NCBI RefSeq assembly: GCF_032854445.1
Contig: NC_088297.1
Span: forward strand, 11,868,163-11,932,162
From: Liolophura sinensis
Lineage: Eukaryota > Mollusca > Polyplacophora > Chitonida > Chitonidae
DNA: 64,000 nt
Direction of reading: 5' to 3'
Positions within the stretch are counted from its first letter, which is position 1. Each line of letters begins with the position of its first letter. Position numbers and translations under genes: made by a program. Under the pieces are notes generated by a model. The model was given only the letters and a program-made list of their open reading frames with translations, had not been told where the DNA came from and did not search any database. This document shows, piece by piece, positions 23,040 through 35,972 of the stretch.

Positions 23040-24900
23040 AATCATTAATTTTTATATGTTTGTGTTTTCTATCAGACTGAATATATATTATTATGTATTT
23101 TAAAATTAATCGATTTTATCGCTGAGAGCGACAGGTCCCTAGTCAGTTATATAAATCGAAGGTTCGAAAGCAAATTCCAAATTGGTTTAAGTGTGGCTTA
23201 GTCAGGAAGTTTTTGAGGTGTCTGACGAAGGTCGGGTAAGAGAGTGAGGCTTTAATCTCCATTAATTACTTGTTGCGGTATTTTTGTTTTATCTCTTTTT
23301 TTCTTTTCTTTTCTTTCTTTTTTTTTTTTGTTTTTTTTGTTTACTGTTTTTATTTATTGACGATTGGTGTTGTACTAAAGAATGATATTTCACTTAGAAA
23401 TAGAACAATCAACCAGACATGAAACCACAGCTTAGTCAGTAATCCCTTTATTCGACTACTTGATAATACAGAACAATAGATAGTGCTTGGCCCGTCTCTG
23501 TAATCTATGCACTTTTCGTTTATTTCAATTGTTTTTAACTCGAAGATATAGAAGGACACAGAATTGCAGACAAAGTTATCACAAAACTACCTGAAGAGCT
23601 TTCTGGCCGAACCAGCGAAAGCTGGATTCGAACTTACGACCTCACTGGCCAAGGGCGAGGCGATTTTTCACGATTGTTAGTAACGGCCATTACTTTCATT
23701 TATCAAAGCTCATAATCTAGCCTTGAATGTGTAACACAAAAACTTACTTGTACGTATTTACGTGTTTTTGTTTATTTCACTTCTGTCGGATGCCCTGGAG
23801 TAATTAATGACCAAAATGAATTGGGTCTTTTTTAGCGGCGGTTTGTCAAGCACCGAATCTCGAGGACACTATTGCATATCGATCGGTGAACAGGACCCTG
23901 AGCGTGATGAGACACGTTCGGGGATTCCGCCTGTCGCAATGTTGACCTGCTGAGCACGCGCATTGTCTGGCCAAGCGCTTGGCTACTGCGCGAACCAGTA
24001 CGCTTTGACAGCGGCGTAAGTCATCGGGGACTGATTGTTGCTGGATATACAGCCTTGACTGTAGTAAGTCAGTCACCAAAACACGATCCCTAGAGTGCAG
24101 GGACAGCGATCCAGACAGAAGATTTCGTACAGTGTAAGCAGCCTACAGACCTTCTGAGTACACATCGGAGCAAGTGTTCATTTGTTCCCGGCAACAGGGT
24201 CACAGGTAACCTGCAAGATTGTACATCTTTCCACAACGGCAAAACCCTGTCAGCCACTAGACCCGCGGGATAACCAGCAGTGCATATCTTACACACCGGC
24301 ATGACCACAGGAAAATAGTACTGACATGTGAAGAGTGTGTCTTAGGGTGAGATGCTTACAGATTCCCAACATCCCCAACAAGCCAGGTACGACATAAGCT
24401 TATTAACACGTGCAGTCAGTCCACAAGGTGTATGTGGGTCAGCTGTGTTACTGCTATAGCATTAGCTACGTTACTCAGCCACGAACGTAGCCAGTAGAAG
24501 ACATTAAGACACATGATTTAGGCCTACAGATCGACCTTCGATACACTGCACATACGTCTACATAAATCGAACCGTGGTAAGGAATTGATTCACATTACCT
24601 ACATCAGTATACACTAATCCTAAGGCCTGAACTGTAAACATAAGTCATACGATGGCTTCAGAAATTGATCGACTTGGCCCGAGGTATATACTGCTATATG
24701 GCAAGTACATAGAGAGTATGTGCCCTAGATCCAAACCGAGGATCACATGCAATAATGTCACTACGTATAAATCAATCGCGCATATGCCAAGAAAGACTGG
24801 TCGCCAGGGGAAATATTTGGGGAAATGAAATAATGTAGTACTTATTAGTGGTCAGTTGGGCTAATTCAGCTATTTGTTGGTGATAATTGTACATTTATTT
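23040..24900. other. Gene-free stretch
   Basis: Contains a T-rich tract at 23290-23345 and a tRNA-like fragment near 23600-23660 (gctggattcgaacttacgac). There is a comparatively GC-rich, non-repetitive block at 23840-24320. I see short open frames in that block but no domain, so nothing is called. Confidence 0.45.
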
Positions 24901-25288
24901 GTGTGTGAGGTATCTGGCGACTGCCGGTAGTTTACTCCCGAGTACCCCGGTTTCTTCCACCCATAACAAAATTCTTGAGCTTCCCAGTTAATGCCTAATT
25001 AAAAAAAAAAAAATAAATTAGTTAATAAATAAATAATTACATGTAATCAATAGTACTGATATACCGCCGTGTTAACGTGCACACTGGTATATCATAACAG
25101 GTACGCGAAGTGTACAATATTACTAAGGGTGGAAGTTATCAGTAAGTGTAATTCTAAGACTCCCTTGTGAGTCACAAAGTGAAAAAGTGAAAAAAAGAGT
25201 GAAATATATAAAATATTTTTTTAATGCGGTTGATTAATTTTTCTGGTATGTGCATCATTTAACATATATTGAACGTATTTTCATTGAC

Positions 25289-25465
25289 GGCCGTTACTTG
25301 GGAAGGTCAAGCACCAACCTGGCGATTGTTGTCGGTTTACCCCGGGCTGTGTTCGGTTCCCTCCCACCTTAATGCTGACCGGATCAGACCGCTAAGAATA
25401 TAAGTGAAATATTCTTGAGTACGGCGTAAAACACCAATCATATAAATAAATAAATAAATAAATAT
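25289..25465 (+). mobile_element. SINE family A, 5'-truncated
   Basis: Contains acttgggaaggtcaagcacc, ccctcccaccttaatgctga and gtacggcgtaaaacaccaat, with an aaataaat tail. Confidence 0.8.
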
Positions 25466-25611
25466 TTTTTTTGATTCATATACACAACAAAAACAAAAAT
25501 CCTTATTATGAACCGTATATAAATAATATAGCAAAAATTTAGAAACACTGATTTTCATTTTATTAATACTTATGTAAGATATTGCACAGTTTATTCAAAA
25601 CCTTTCATTAG

Positions 25612-25745
25612 TTATTTATTTGATTGGTGTTTTATGCCGTACTCAACAATATGTAAGTTATACAATGGCGGCCAGCATTATGGTGGGTGGAAACCCGGCA
25701 GAGCCCAGGGCAAACCCACGACCATCCGTAGGTTCCTGCAAGACA
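25612..25745 (-). mobile_element. SINE family A, partial
   Basis: Reverse 3' half: tttatttgattggtgtttta, aatggcggccagcattatgg, acgaccatccgtaggttcct. With the plus copy ending at 25465 it forms an inverted pair 147 bp apart. Confidence 0.8.
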
Positions 25746-26894
25746 CCTTTCATTAAATTATATATTCAGATTTTACGCATAGAATATCCTGACAGTGATT
25801 AGTTGAAAAAGACGCAAAAATGAAATATTTCATTTTTTTTTCCTATTGGAATTATGCTTTAAGAACAGAAATTATAAAATTATAAAACTATGTTTTGTAG
25901 TTAAGGAAGTAAATTTGATATTCAGCAGAAACTTGTGCATTGTGTGTCATTTGTACGCATCTACACATCTATAACACACGTTTTATTCTTCTGAAATTTT
26001 TATATTACGGAAATTGTGGTCTCTGAACCGGAAATGGCGATTCCACCACCTACTTTCTACCCAGATACATTCATATGCATTCGCGCATGGGAATTCGCGA
26101 CCTGCTGTCTCTCCGCGCGAGTTCTGTTGTTGCACATGATAGGCCTTTCATTATTTGTTTGGTTAGAAACTCGCGTTTCCTTTGACCAGTGTTCAAGCTG
26201 TACGGCATGAATGAGTCTTTGGCAGCTATAATATGTACCGGCAGATCAATGCTCGCTGTTGTCTGCTGAAAGAATAAAGACAGCACTTAAAGCACATACA
26301 ACAGTAACCTGGGCAAATTTTGACAATGCTTCGGTTTGTACACATTGTCCCTTTCCAGAGGCGTAGGCTGGGAGGCAAAAATGTTCCGCTCAAGCCGACG
26401 AAAAAATATTTTAGCCTATATTTCTTACGTAGCTATTAACATTCATTCCACAGATATTTGCTGTAGCCTACATATGGTCCAATATTTCACTCTCGTACCA
26501 ATTTACTAAATAGTATATAGGCCCATTTAGACATGTTCTGTTATTTGAACCATTCCATATTGTTCTCGGTGGAAGACAACGTGTTTTACAGAATTACCTC
26601 TCTTGAATCGTATCGCGCCGGCAGCAGTAGCGGCACCTGGACCCTCACCTAATAGACCGTGATAGTGTCGTTCCGCTCTTGTCAAATCACCCTCCCGGGT
26701 GAAGCCCGGATATGTGTGTGGTTTCCAAGCATAACATTTTAACCAGGAGGATTCAGTTGACAACACATTTAATTTTACCGTTATATAATCGCAAGAAGCC
26801 TTTAATCGATACAACTCGGTGATGCTGTCTCTGTTTCCATTGAATTAGTATCGTTTGTCATGTGGAATAGTCAGTCAACTGTAACAATTAGGAT

Positions 26895-27000
26895 GAGATG
26901 GTCGTAGATTTTCACCGGGCTCTGTTCGGTCTTTTTCCAAGGTCGTGTAAGTGAAACATTCTTGAGTATGGTGTACAAAATCAGCCAAATAAATAAATTA
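26895..27000 (+). mobile_element. SINE family A, degenerate 3' end
   Basis: atggtcgtagattttcaccg, aagtgaaacattcttgagta, ccaaataaataaatta. Confidence 0.6.
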
Positions 27001-28668
27001 CTAAATCTAGGTTATGACTTGTGAGTAGCTTTAATCATCATTTGTTTTGCTCATACACGGCACGAAGAAGTCAAATGCACTCCTTATGTTCCCTCTTTCT
27101 TCATTGGCTCTTTTATTTATTTATGTTTTATTTATCTGCATGTATTTTTTATATGGGCTTTGGCGTCATTTTCATAAATATTTAAATGAAACCACTTCAG
27201 TGCTCAAAGCAACCCAGCATTCTTTGCCAGGCATCTGACATAGTCCCTGACTTAAAGATCCAGCCAAACAAGCGAAAGGTAGATTCGAACCCTCGACCTT
27301 GTTGGTCAGAGGTCGATCGGCCGCAACCAGTTAACGCTTTGTTTTGTCTGACGTCAGGTCCCTACTTCTGCTTTAGCCATGGTGCTGTTGGGGGTTTTGA
27401 TTTGCTAGTACCTAAGCAGTAACATGAACAGTCAGAGTAAAACCCTATTGCTTGACTCTGGCGACTTTGCTCCTGCACGAGATTCCTCACGTGAGCTCTC
27501 TTGCAAAACTTTTCAATTCTGTAGAAAGTGATACTATTTTTGATTTTCTCTCTACCACTGGTATGGCCGGAATGCTGCGATTTTAAACTACCGTCTGTGT
27601 TTGTTATGTGACTTCTGATGTCCTTTTTTGACTGACTAGTAAATGAATTATCCGTAGTAGATCGACTACTTGACGTTTTATTGTCGCGATAAAACTGAAA
27701 TATTGTTGAAAACGACGTTAAAACTTTCACTCACTCACTCACTCTCATTTGCCAGTTATGACACTGCCGTTGCTTCTTTGCTTTATTACTGACGAACCTT
27801 TCCAAGTATGCTCACCATAATGGTGGGCAGGAAATGGTCTTCATTTCACGTTCTAATGAACATTAGGCAAGGCAAGCGGATATAGGATTTGCAACCTAAA
27901 TACCGACAATTTTCTTCCACTATTCGATGCTTTCTTGGTCTCAGACTTTATTGCTGACATTTTAATGACCACCTTAATTACCGTGCACACGGCTGAAGTA
28001 TTTCATAAATTTTCTAACGGTTCTGAAGTGGGCTCTGCTTATAGCAACAAGGGCTTTCGAAAATCGAGGCCATCATTCGTGGTCCTAAATCACGCTATAC
28101 CTCAGCTTTTCGTCGGCCAATCAGTAGCGTAACATACACGTAATCTCGTTCTAACTTATACGAGCCTCAAGTTGGCTCATGGACAAGGGCATATAATATC
28201 CAGTGTCATTTAATATTGATCACTCCTAGAGGGTAATTGCATACATATTTTAGCGGTGTGTTTAAACTCTATCAGGGACTTCTCGGTCTACCACAGCTTT
28301 GTGGATAAAAAAAGACAATAATACCTAACATCGTCGACTCTGTTCTTAGGATAAACGGAGAACCATCGCTACAAGACGGCAAATTGCATTTTGTGCCAGC
28401 TGTGTTCGAATCATTTAGGTAAATTTCAGTACGATTGAGACATGCTTTTAACAGGCTTTTATGTTCACATATGGCTTGAACAAGTAGATTATGCTGCTGA
28501 AAAATTCATGAACAACTACACGTGAACAATAGGGCGCCATATATACTTCTATAAATAGACCGTAGTATGTTAACGACCACTTTATAACGGTTCTCTTTCT
28601 TCTGCAGATCCAAACACACGGGTATAGCTTGAAGGACGGTACCATCAAATCCGGCAACAAGAAACAAA

Positions 28669-31600
28669 ATGTCCGCAAAGGTAAGATGAGTAGCACTTCA
28701 TACCCGGATGTAGCACCTTATAAACGGGTGTAGCACTTTACATCGTCTCATGATCTGTTAACGACCGCTACATTTCTATACGAGGTCTCTCCCGCCGTAC
28801 GTGGGATGGTTTTTACGGCAACCTGCGGATGATCTTGGGTTTCCCGCGGGCTCTGTCCGGTTTCCTCCCACCATAATGCTGGCCGGCGTCATATATTCTT
28901 CAATAAGGTATAAAACACCAAAAAAAAAAAACAATAAATAAAAAAGTAAATCTAAACAAAGTCAAGCCATAAGAGTAGGAAAGTACCTCGCTGGCCGGCC
29001 TCATATATTCTTCAATACGGTGTAAAACACCAAAAAAAACAATAAATAAAAAAGTAAATGTCGAGCCATAATAGTAGGAAAGTACCTCCGATCGAAAAAC
29101 TACATTATCTACAATTTGGTAATGGATATTCTGACATTAATGCAATTTTCAAGATATGCAAAATAAGCAATAGAATATGGATGGGTTATATTCAACCATA
29201 ACAACGGCGGGATAGCCGGATTCAAAATCGACGTAGAGCGGCGCTAGTGGAAGGTTAAAGCATCGACTTGCCCCCTCTAGCAAGCTCTTGACAGCAATGA
29301 AGGCCCATGTGCGAACCCAGACTGCACTGTTTTGGGCTGCTAATATTTCAATATTAAAATTAAAACTTGCATCCACATTTGTGTGCACATAAAGTGAACA
29401 TTTTTTTAAATTTCACAAATATATTATGATTTGTATTTTTTGCCTATTTTAATTATGAGACACTTTCGTCAAAATCCTGTTTTAATCCAGCATTAGTTAA
29501 AGTCTAGCTTACGTAAGTAAATTGCTGAACTCATTTAAACTCTTTAGTCTGTGTAATGTTTGTACATTTTATGTTTTGCAGAACGACCTTTCAAAGGAGA
29601 GGATCGCAGGTATGTTAAGATTCTAATAGAAACGTGGCTCTGGGTATTTTGATAAGGGAGTGCAGCAGTGCTTCACATAAACAAACATGCATTTTTTTAC
29701 AAAGTTACAAGTGAAAGTCACACCTTAGTTCAAACATTTTTTTTTGGCACTGCGGTTTCCTATGGTGGCTGATAGCGTCCATTTTCAACCACAACCTTCG
29801 AGATCCCGCGTATCCGCCAGCGGCGCTTTTCTCTTCCATGCCACTATGGGGGGGCATGAAGGTCAGGGTGTCACTGAGGTCGCAGCTGCTATAAGCCGAT
29901 ATCGGCTGCCATCAGCCGCCATAGTTTCCAACACCACCCATAAACATTGTCACTGTCATAAATATTCTTGAGGTATAAATCAGTCAAATAGCTTTGATAA
30001 AGTGCCCCCAAACCATAAAGAAGGTGTATTTACTTGATGACACGTTTTTTTTTTCACAAGCCTGTATGCAAAAACACGCCTGACAATGGAAAATATTGCA
30101 TTAAGTCATTTATGCAAATTATCAGGTTAATTCATTTCTTACTAACTGTGTATCGTATCGAACACTGTCGAGAAAATACAGTGATTAGCTTAAAAGAAAG
30201 GTATGGAAGAAAACACGGCGCAAAAAACAAAAACACTTCATTTTCAGTTTAGGTGTCTTGACTTCAGATTTTACCCATTTCAAGAAATACAAATCAGGAA
30301 GAGAATTTCGGTTTCTTTATGTTCACAATAGACGAGGATCAAAATCAAATCACAATCGAAACTGACTCGAACCCAAGAATTGAACCCAAGACTCGTGGCT
30401 TTACGTCAGGAGATTTGTTAGGTACCTGCCGAAGGGCGGTGGTTTATTCCATGCACTTCCTCATAAACTTGATGAATCTGCCTCTGGGAGAGGTGAAGCA
30501 GTTAGAAAAAACGGTGCAAACATCCGATCATGAATCGTAAATTAAATAGACAAATTTAAAAAAAAAAATTTTAAAAATACACAATATTTGTGTATTATAA
30601 ACATATTATAACAGCCATCAACGTATAGGTGAAATATTCTTGAGTAGGGCGTAAAACGCCAATCAAATTATTAAAATAAACCTCTTGTGACGCCGAATTA
30701 AGCTAACGTTCCAAAATGCACAGCACCGGTAAACTTTGTTGATTTTCAGAAATCAAAGAGGCGTTTAAGATGTTTGACAAAAATGGCGATGGTGTGATTT
30801 CCATCACGGAGCTGGGGACAGTTTTGCGAGCTCTGGGACAAAATCCTACCAACAAGAACCTGGAGGAAATGATCAAACAAGCAGACATCACACGTAAGTT
30901 ACTGGTTTGTGCAGCTCAAGCGTGGGGATAACGCCTGAGTTACTGGTACATTCTGTTCAAACACGGATTCACGCGTAAGTTACTGGTTCAAACTGTTCAA
31001 CCGCGGACATCACGCGTAAATTACTGAATCATACTGTTAAAACGGAAATATCACGCATAAGGTACTGTTTTTATACTTTTCAAACGTGGACACCACGCGT
31101 ATGTTACTGGCTTATGCTGTTCAAACGCGAACTAAGGATTCCTTCGTCGTCATATGACTGAAAAATTGTTAAGTACGACATTAAACCCCGAGCATTCACT
31201 CACTCAAACGCGGACATCACACGTAAGATACCGGTTCACGGATACTTTTCAAACACGGACATCACGCGTAAATTACTGAATCATATTGTTAACATGGAAA
31301 CACCACGTATAACTTACCGTTTTTTATATACTTTTCAAACGTGGACACCACGCGTAAGTTAATGGCTCACGCCTTTCACGCCGGACATAATGCCTAAGTT
31401 AAATGTTAAAACGCGGACATCACGCGTGACTTCAGTTACCGGTTCATCCCTACTTTTCAAAGGCGGGTGTCACACGTCAGATAAATGTCCAAAGGCGGAT
31501 ATCGCGCGTAAGTTGCCGGTTCATACTGTTCAAATGCCTGTGTAACTGATTTAAATTCTTCGTTTTTTAAAACCTTACATGGCAGTACTCCGAATACTGT

Positions 31601-34210
31601 TCCTATAACTTACTATATTCCTATAAGCTAACCAGTGATATAAATCATTTGAATTTTATGGTGTTATTATTTGTCGATGACGATAAAGACTTATCGATAA
31701 TCACGAATACTTAACTATCGACAAAATTCATCGATACCAGCCAATATCAACTGAGAGTTCAATAATTTCCTTCTTTGTATTAGCTGGCCTAAACGTTTGC
31801 AGTCGATGATACCTATCATTATGTATCTGGTCCAATTGTTCTTGAGACTGAAACATAATTCTTTTCCCAAATATTAAGAAGTTACCTACCGGAGGATAGT
31901 GGTTTTCTCCATACAGTCCGGCTTTCTCCACCCATAAAGTTGTCCTTGGTCGGATAAGTGAAACAATTTTTAGAACGGCGTTGAACAAAACAATTGGCGA
32001 AATATTGTAAGATTGATTTCAATGCTGAGGACAACGAGTAAACGCTAGGTAGATGTGTAAATTAACTGTGCACCGCTACTGTTGCATCCAAATTATTGTA
32101 GCTTTCTGATCGTACCAGTTATTGTTGGTTTTTCAGAGAACGGCGTCATCGACTTTAATGAATTCACGAGACTCGTTTCCGTAAAAGGCTTGAAATCTCA
32201 AGAGGAAGAAAAAGAAGAACTGCGACTGGCATTCAAGATTTTTGACCGCGACAACAGCAACTTTATTGATTCTGCGGAATTAGCGGAAGTTATGAAACGT
32301 CTAGGGGAAGAGGGTTTGACGCCAAAGGAGATAGACGAAATGATTAAAGTCGCCGATAAGAACAAAGACGGGAAAATAAACTACAATGGTTAGTGTTTAC
32401 TCTAAAGCACAAATATTCTATTAGTTCAAAATTAATATTCCATGAGACTAACAGACTATTATGTTGAATATGAGAAAGTATTATGTTATAATATCAGGAT
32501 AAATTGTAGCTCTGACTCAGACAACAGACTTTCTGTTAAAATTAACAGATTATATTTTTATTGTACCCATGAGTATCCATGGGTGTACTTAATGTCACTC
32601 GAACTTGTGGTAACTAAATCTACGAATTTCATGGCAGTATAAAATGTCAATGTACAGTATGTTTAGAATTGTTGCAATATCCCGCAAAAAATGTTATTTT
32701 ATACCTATGCATTCCTTTAAGTGAATGGCCGATGTTAAAACATACACGTGATGACAAAGCGACTATGAGCTGTTGAAAGAGTATGTTCTCTAAATAGTTC
32801 ATTTATGTCAGCTCAGTGAAATATTTTGGGCATAATCTTGTTGTGGTTATTTACAGAAGTTGATTAACTAGTTAGTTCATAAATAACGTATGTATTTCCA
32901 AAGCGGGCTAAGCCTTCTACCAGTGTTATGAACACAGTTTGTGAGTATACAAATCTCTAATTCTTTATCGTAACAGTACCCGCCACAATCATAGGTCGAA
33001 GTAAGAGTTATGTCCCTTAGACTGATGTTTGATTTCCGTCAACTTTTGGAAAAGTAGTCGTTTTAAGAATGGGAGTCTCGAAAAGCCACGTGTACTCTGT
33101 CAGTCACAGTTCTGCTCGCAGCCAGTCCCATGTACTTTAGCGTTAAAACATATATTAATAAATCCATTTATTTATTTATTTGATTGGTGTTTTACGCGGC
33201 ACTCAAAAATGTTTCATTTAGTTGGTCGGAGAAGAAGCAAGCAAAAGCTGGAAAAAGGAAACATACTGGGGGAAATCTTACGTTATGAAACAGTAGCATG
33301 ATTTTATAGTTTCGCTATGCAAGTAATGTTAGCTAAGAGATTCAACTTAACATTTGAGTATAAAAATGTAATGCATAGGCCTAATATTCCCGAGTTGATT
33401 TCCTATTTCAAAGATACTGTAAGCGGTGGTTACCGTTTGATAGATGAATGGACTATCAATTGAGCACTTCACACAACGCATATCTTGATTCCCGGACCAT
33501 GCAATATCCAGAGCGTTGTGTTTGCCTGAACACAACATGTTTTGGTGACCACGCGCATGCGCGGCGCTGTATGCAGTGCGCAAATACGCGTCGATTCTGG
33601 AAACTCTCGTTCAGGCGTGTATATAGCCCCGTCAGAAAAGAAAGCAATGCATAATTAATTAATAGTGTTCATGAACTTAGTGTACACGTTTTCATATTTT
33701 CATCTACGAATTGCCAGCCAGTTAGCTCTGAAAGGTTAGAACAAGGAAAGATGACTGGTTGACCGGGTCAGTATAATGTGACTAGGTGGGATCCCATGTA
33801 TGGTGTCTCCCACATGATACGTCAGTGGCGGCAGCACTTTGGAGGCATTGACTCGCTCTGCCACAAGAAGACACAGTACATGTACACACATCCAATGACT
33901 CTTCGTCGTCATATGACTGAAAACTTGTTAGTACGACGTTATACCCCAAGCATATTTACCGACATACAAAGGCAAAAATCAGGTTTAACCCCACACCTCG
34001 TGTGTTCTAGTGATTGAAAAGTAATCGCCTCTAGCCACTACCAAGATAAATAAAAATATAGAAAAAATACCGAATGATCGACATTGGACTGAACTCAGCT
34101 CCTTTGTACGGTGGGGTAAACTCCAGAAGCACCATTCACGACACATGTACTGTCAAATTTGTTTTCTTTTCTCTGTTACAGAATTCGTGGAGTTGCTCTG
34201 CTCGAATTAA
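28669..34210 (+). CDS. Calmodulin-like four-EF-hand calcium-binding protein
   Basis: Five exons: 28669-28680 (MSAK), 29582-29609, 30750-30893, 32137-32388 and 34182-34210 including the TAA stop. Phases 0,1,1,1 join without a break into 154 residues, close to calmodulin's usual length. EF loops: 1 [12 protein letters not shown], canonical; 2 [12 protein letters not shown], Thr at position 3 and Asn at 5; 3 [12 protein letters not shown], Asn where Gly is usual at 6; 4 [12 protein letters not shown], canonical. Loop 2 is split by intron 3, loop 4 by intron 4. The tiny first coding exon is typical of calmodulin-type genes. An acceptor (tctgcag) at 28607 suggests an upstream non-coding exon. It is likely a Ca2+ sensor or troponin-C-like paralogue; the partner is unknown. 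Confidence 0.92.
28785..29090 (+). mobile_element. SINE family A with tandemly duplicated 3' end
   Basis: Body at 28785-28925. The last ~110 bp (ctggccggcgtcatatattc through aagagtaggaaagtacctcg) are then repeated at 28992-29090 with few changes, including the A-rich tail and the flanking DNA. This is a local tandem duplication, not a second insertion. It lies in intron 1 of the calmodulin-like gene. Confidence 0.75.
30620..30680 (+). mobile_element. SINE family A 3' fragment
   Basis: ataggtgaaatattcttgag, tagggcgtaaaacgccaatc. It lies 70 bp upstream of exon 3 of the calmodulin-like gene. Confidence 0.7.
30881..31545 (+). repeat. Minisatellite built from an exon end and its splice donor (calmodulin-like intron 3)
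   Basis: About 14 copies, 38-47 bp each, of ttcaaacgcggacatcacgc + gtaagttactggttcatactg. The right part of the unit matches the end of exon 3 and its donor (gcagacatcacac/gtaagttactgg at 30881-30905). Donor-equivalent positions fall at 30894, 30935, 30975, 31016, 31057, 31099 and onward. Several copies keep a perfect GTAAGTT (30975, 31354). A SINE B tail is inserted at about 31130-31203. Confidence 0.85.
31130..31203 (+). mobile_element. SINE family B 3' fragment inside the donor-derived minisatellite
   Basis: Reads aaggattccttcgtcgtcat ... ttaagtacgacattaaaccc and cattcactcactc. It is flanked by caaacgcg on both sides (about 31123-31130 and 31204-31211), consistent with a target-site duplication within one repeat unit. 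Confidence 0.7.
31880..31995 (+). mobile_element. SINE-like family C fragment
   Basis: gttacctaccggaggatagtggtt, ctttctccacccataaagtt, cggataagtgaaac, gaacggcgttgaacaaaac. Similar pieces occur near 5730, 16950, 24910, 30410, 48575 and 50900. Family C shares its 3' end with family A but has a different upstream part. Confidence 0.55.
33165..33235 (-). mobile_element. SINE family A 3' fragment
   Basis: tttatttatttgattggtgt, tttacgcggcactcaaaaat. Confidence 0.7.
33725..33965 (+). mobile_element. SINE family D, 5'-truncated
   Basis: Shares aggttagaacaaggaaag, gtcagtataatgtgactagg, cggcagcactttggaggcat and cgtcgtcatatgactgaaaa with 37150-37500 and, reversed, 46464-46735. The 3' tail resembles family B's, while the middle differs. 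Confidence 0.75.
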
Positions 34211-34423
34211 GACGTAGCCTCTTTCTGGAGTTCTGTGTTTCCTTGTATTGCGGTAACTTGAAACTACATCTTGCCATATTTCACGGAACTACCCCCAAAT
34301 CTGAAGGACGAATCAAAATTCACATATACGATTTCAAACTCGACCAAAATGTGATTTCAGTGTATTTAAGTTTGTATTTTGAATGTATTTTTTATGTTTA
34401 TTTATTTCGCATTTAGTTGATGT

Positions 34424-34429
34424 AATAAA
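34424..34429 (+). terminator. Polyadenylation signal of the calmodulin-like gene
   Basis: AATAAA lies 214 bp after the stop codon, preceded by an AU-rich stretch containing ttatttattt. Its position suits a ~230-base 3' UTR. Confidence 0.75.
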
Positions 34430-34796
34430 GCTCTGTTAAATGATCTCGTTGCTTGTCATATATCGTTGCACTTTGTTTCATGTCTACAGATGTCAGTGCA
34501 GTATTTATTTATTACTTACTTAATTATTTATTTATCTATTAGCTGTTATACGCCAAACAGTTTTGCTTTCATACAATAGCGGCCAATTTTATGGATGGAA
34601 GAAACAGAGGTGACCTGGGTAAAACACTGACCTTCAGCAAATCACTGACAAACTTTCTTATGAGTGTCTCTGGCACTCCGCTTCATAACTGTGTCTAATT
34701 CTGTATATTTTAGATATTTAGATCGCCATGTTGCAAACATGAACAGTTGTAATCGAAACGCAACAGAGATACATATTCTGATTATCGACAAGTTTT

Positions 34797-35480
34797 AAAC
34801 TATAGTCTATTTCTTTTGGAGAGTCGTGTATATTCAGCTGTCTGTAAATCAGTCATATTCGCTACCAAAATTGCCTTTAACCAGTGTCCCGTAACAACAC
34901 AAGCACAAGCTCTACACATTGACATGTTGAACATCCGTGTTATTACAAGGAAAATACGGTTAAAATACATTTTCTAATTCATAATGTTAAACTTCATAAG
35001 CTTAGTTTAGATACCGAGAACTCATTGCCTTGGGTGACGTCATAATTGTTCAAAACGACGTTGCATGCTGGACAATGGGCGTGGAGAGTAATTTGTTTTA
35101 CAATGGTTGCACCATCAAACTCCACGCAGTAACACAGCATACACTACTGCCTCTGCGAATAGACTACATGGCTTTAATTTCCAAACATCCGTCCCTAAAT
35201 CCATACCGTCGTGAGCTCATATACCACAAGAAATAGAATAAAATGCATTTATTAAGGTTATGTCATAATGAAACGTGTAAACAATTTCAAATATGGCAGT
35301 GTCAGTAACACGGTTTACAGTTAAGTCCATAGCAGTTTAGGTAACTGGTGTCGGCCTCCGTCAAAACACGCTGAACTTCGCCCAATATCCAGCATACCAC
35401 TGGTTTTTAAATAATTATGACGTCACCCGAGACAATGGGTTCTTGACGTCGAAACCAAGCTTATGGACTAAGATCATGGA
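34797..35480. mobile_element. Fold-back element related to the TIR element at 8321-9180
   Basis: The left end (tagtctatttcttttggaga, then gtatattcagctgtctg) matches the left terminus of copy 1. Inside are long inverted arms: about 34985-35075 (gggtgacgtcataattgttc; tgctggacaatgggcg) pairs with 35390-35465 reversed (gaacccattg; gggtgacgtcataattattt). No coding capacity. Confidence 0.6.
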
Positions 35481-35708
35481 TGGTCCATTTTGGTTGACGG
35501 CTGGTATACAAATGACTGGTATATTTACTTTGACGGCTACTATATAAATTTGCAAATAGGCCACATTCTGTATGTGTTTAAAAATGAAACATTATATTTG
35601 TAAGAGTGTAATTATCTTTCATATAGAGTCCATGAATTTCAGTTCGGATATCAATCCGTAAGTGGGTTCTACGAGAAGCCAGCTATAGTTTACTGACCAA
35701 TCAGATGG

Positions 35709-35972
35709 CACGTTCCGTGGCTCAGTCGGTTAGCGCGCTAACGCAGCGTAATGACCCAGGAGCCTCTCACCTGTGCGGTCGCTGTGAGTTCAAGTCCAGC
35801 TCATGCTGGCTTCCTCTCCGGCCGTAAGTGGGAAGATCTGCCAGCAACCTGCGGATGGTCGTGGGTTTCCCCCGGGCTGTGTCCGGTTTCCTCCCACCAT
35901 AATGCTGGCCGCAGTCGTATAAGTGAAATATTCTTGTGTACGGCGTAAAACACCAATCAAATAAATAAATAA
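35709..35972 (+). mobile_element. SINE family A, full length
   Basis: One of the best copies: box A tggctcagtcggttagcgcg, box B gagttcaagtccagctc, then ggatggtcgtgggtttcccc and tcaaataaataaataaaac. It lies between the calmodulin-like and metalloprotease genes. Confidence 0.92.

Noticed and set aside
26527-26814. Minus-strand 95-codon frame with non-repetitive composition
   Set aside because: No recognisable domain, no ATG-supported start and no clear splice sites. It could be an exon, but I cannot support it.
27362-27730. Minus-strand 122-codon frame, Ser/Thr-rich
   Set aside because: Its start lies in a SINE-type tail (aacgacgttaaaactttcac and cactcactcact); the rest shows no domain or splice evidence.
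27725-27752. Possible CRISPR-like or regulatory short tandem (cactcactcactcactc)
   Set aside because: A simple repeat at the end of a SINE tail; no spacers, and this is a eukaryotic genome.
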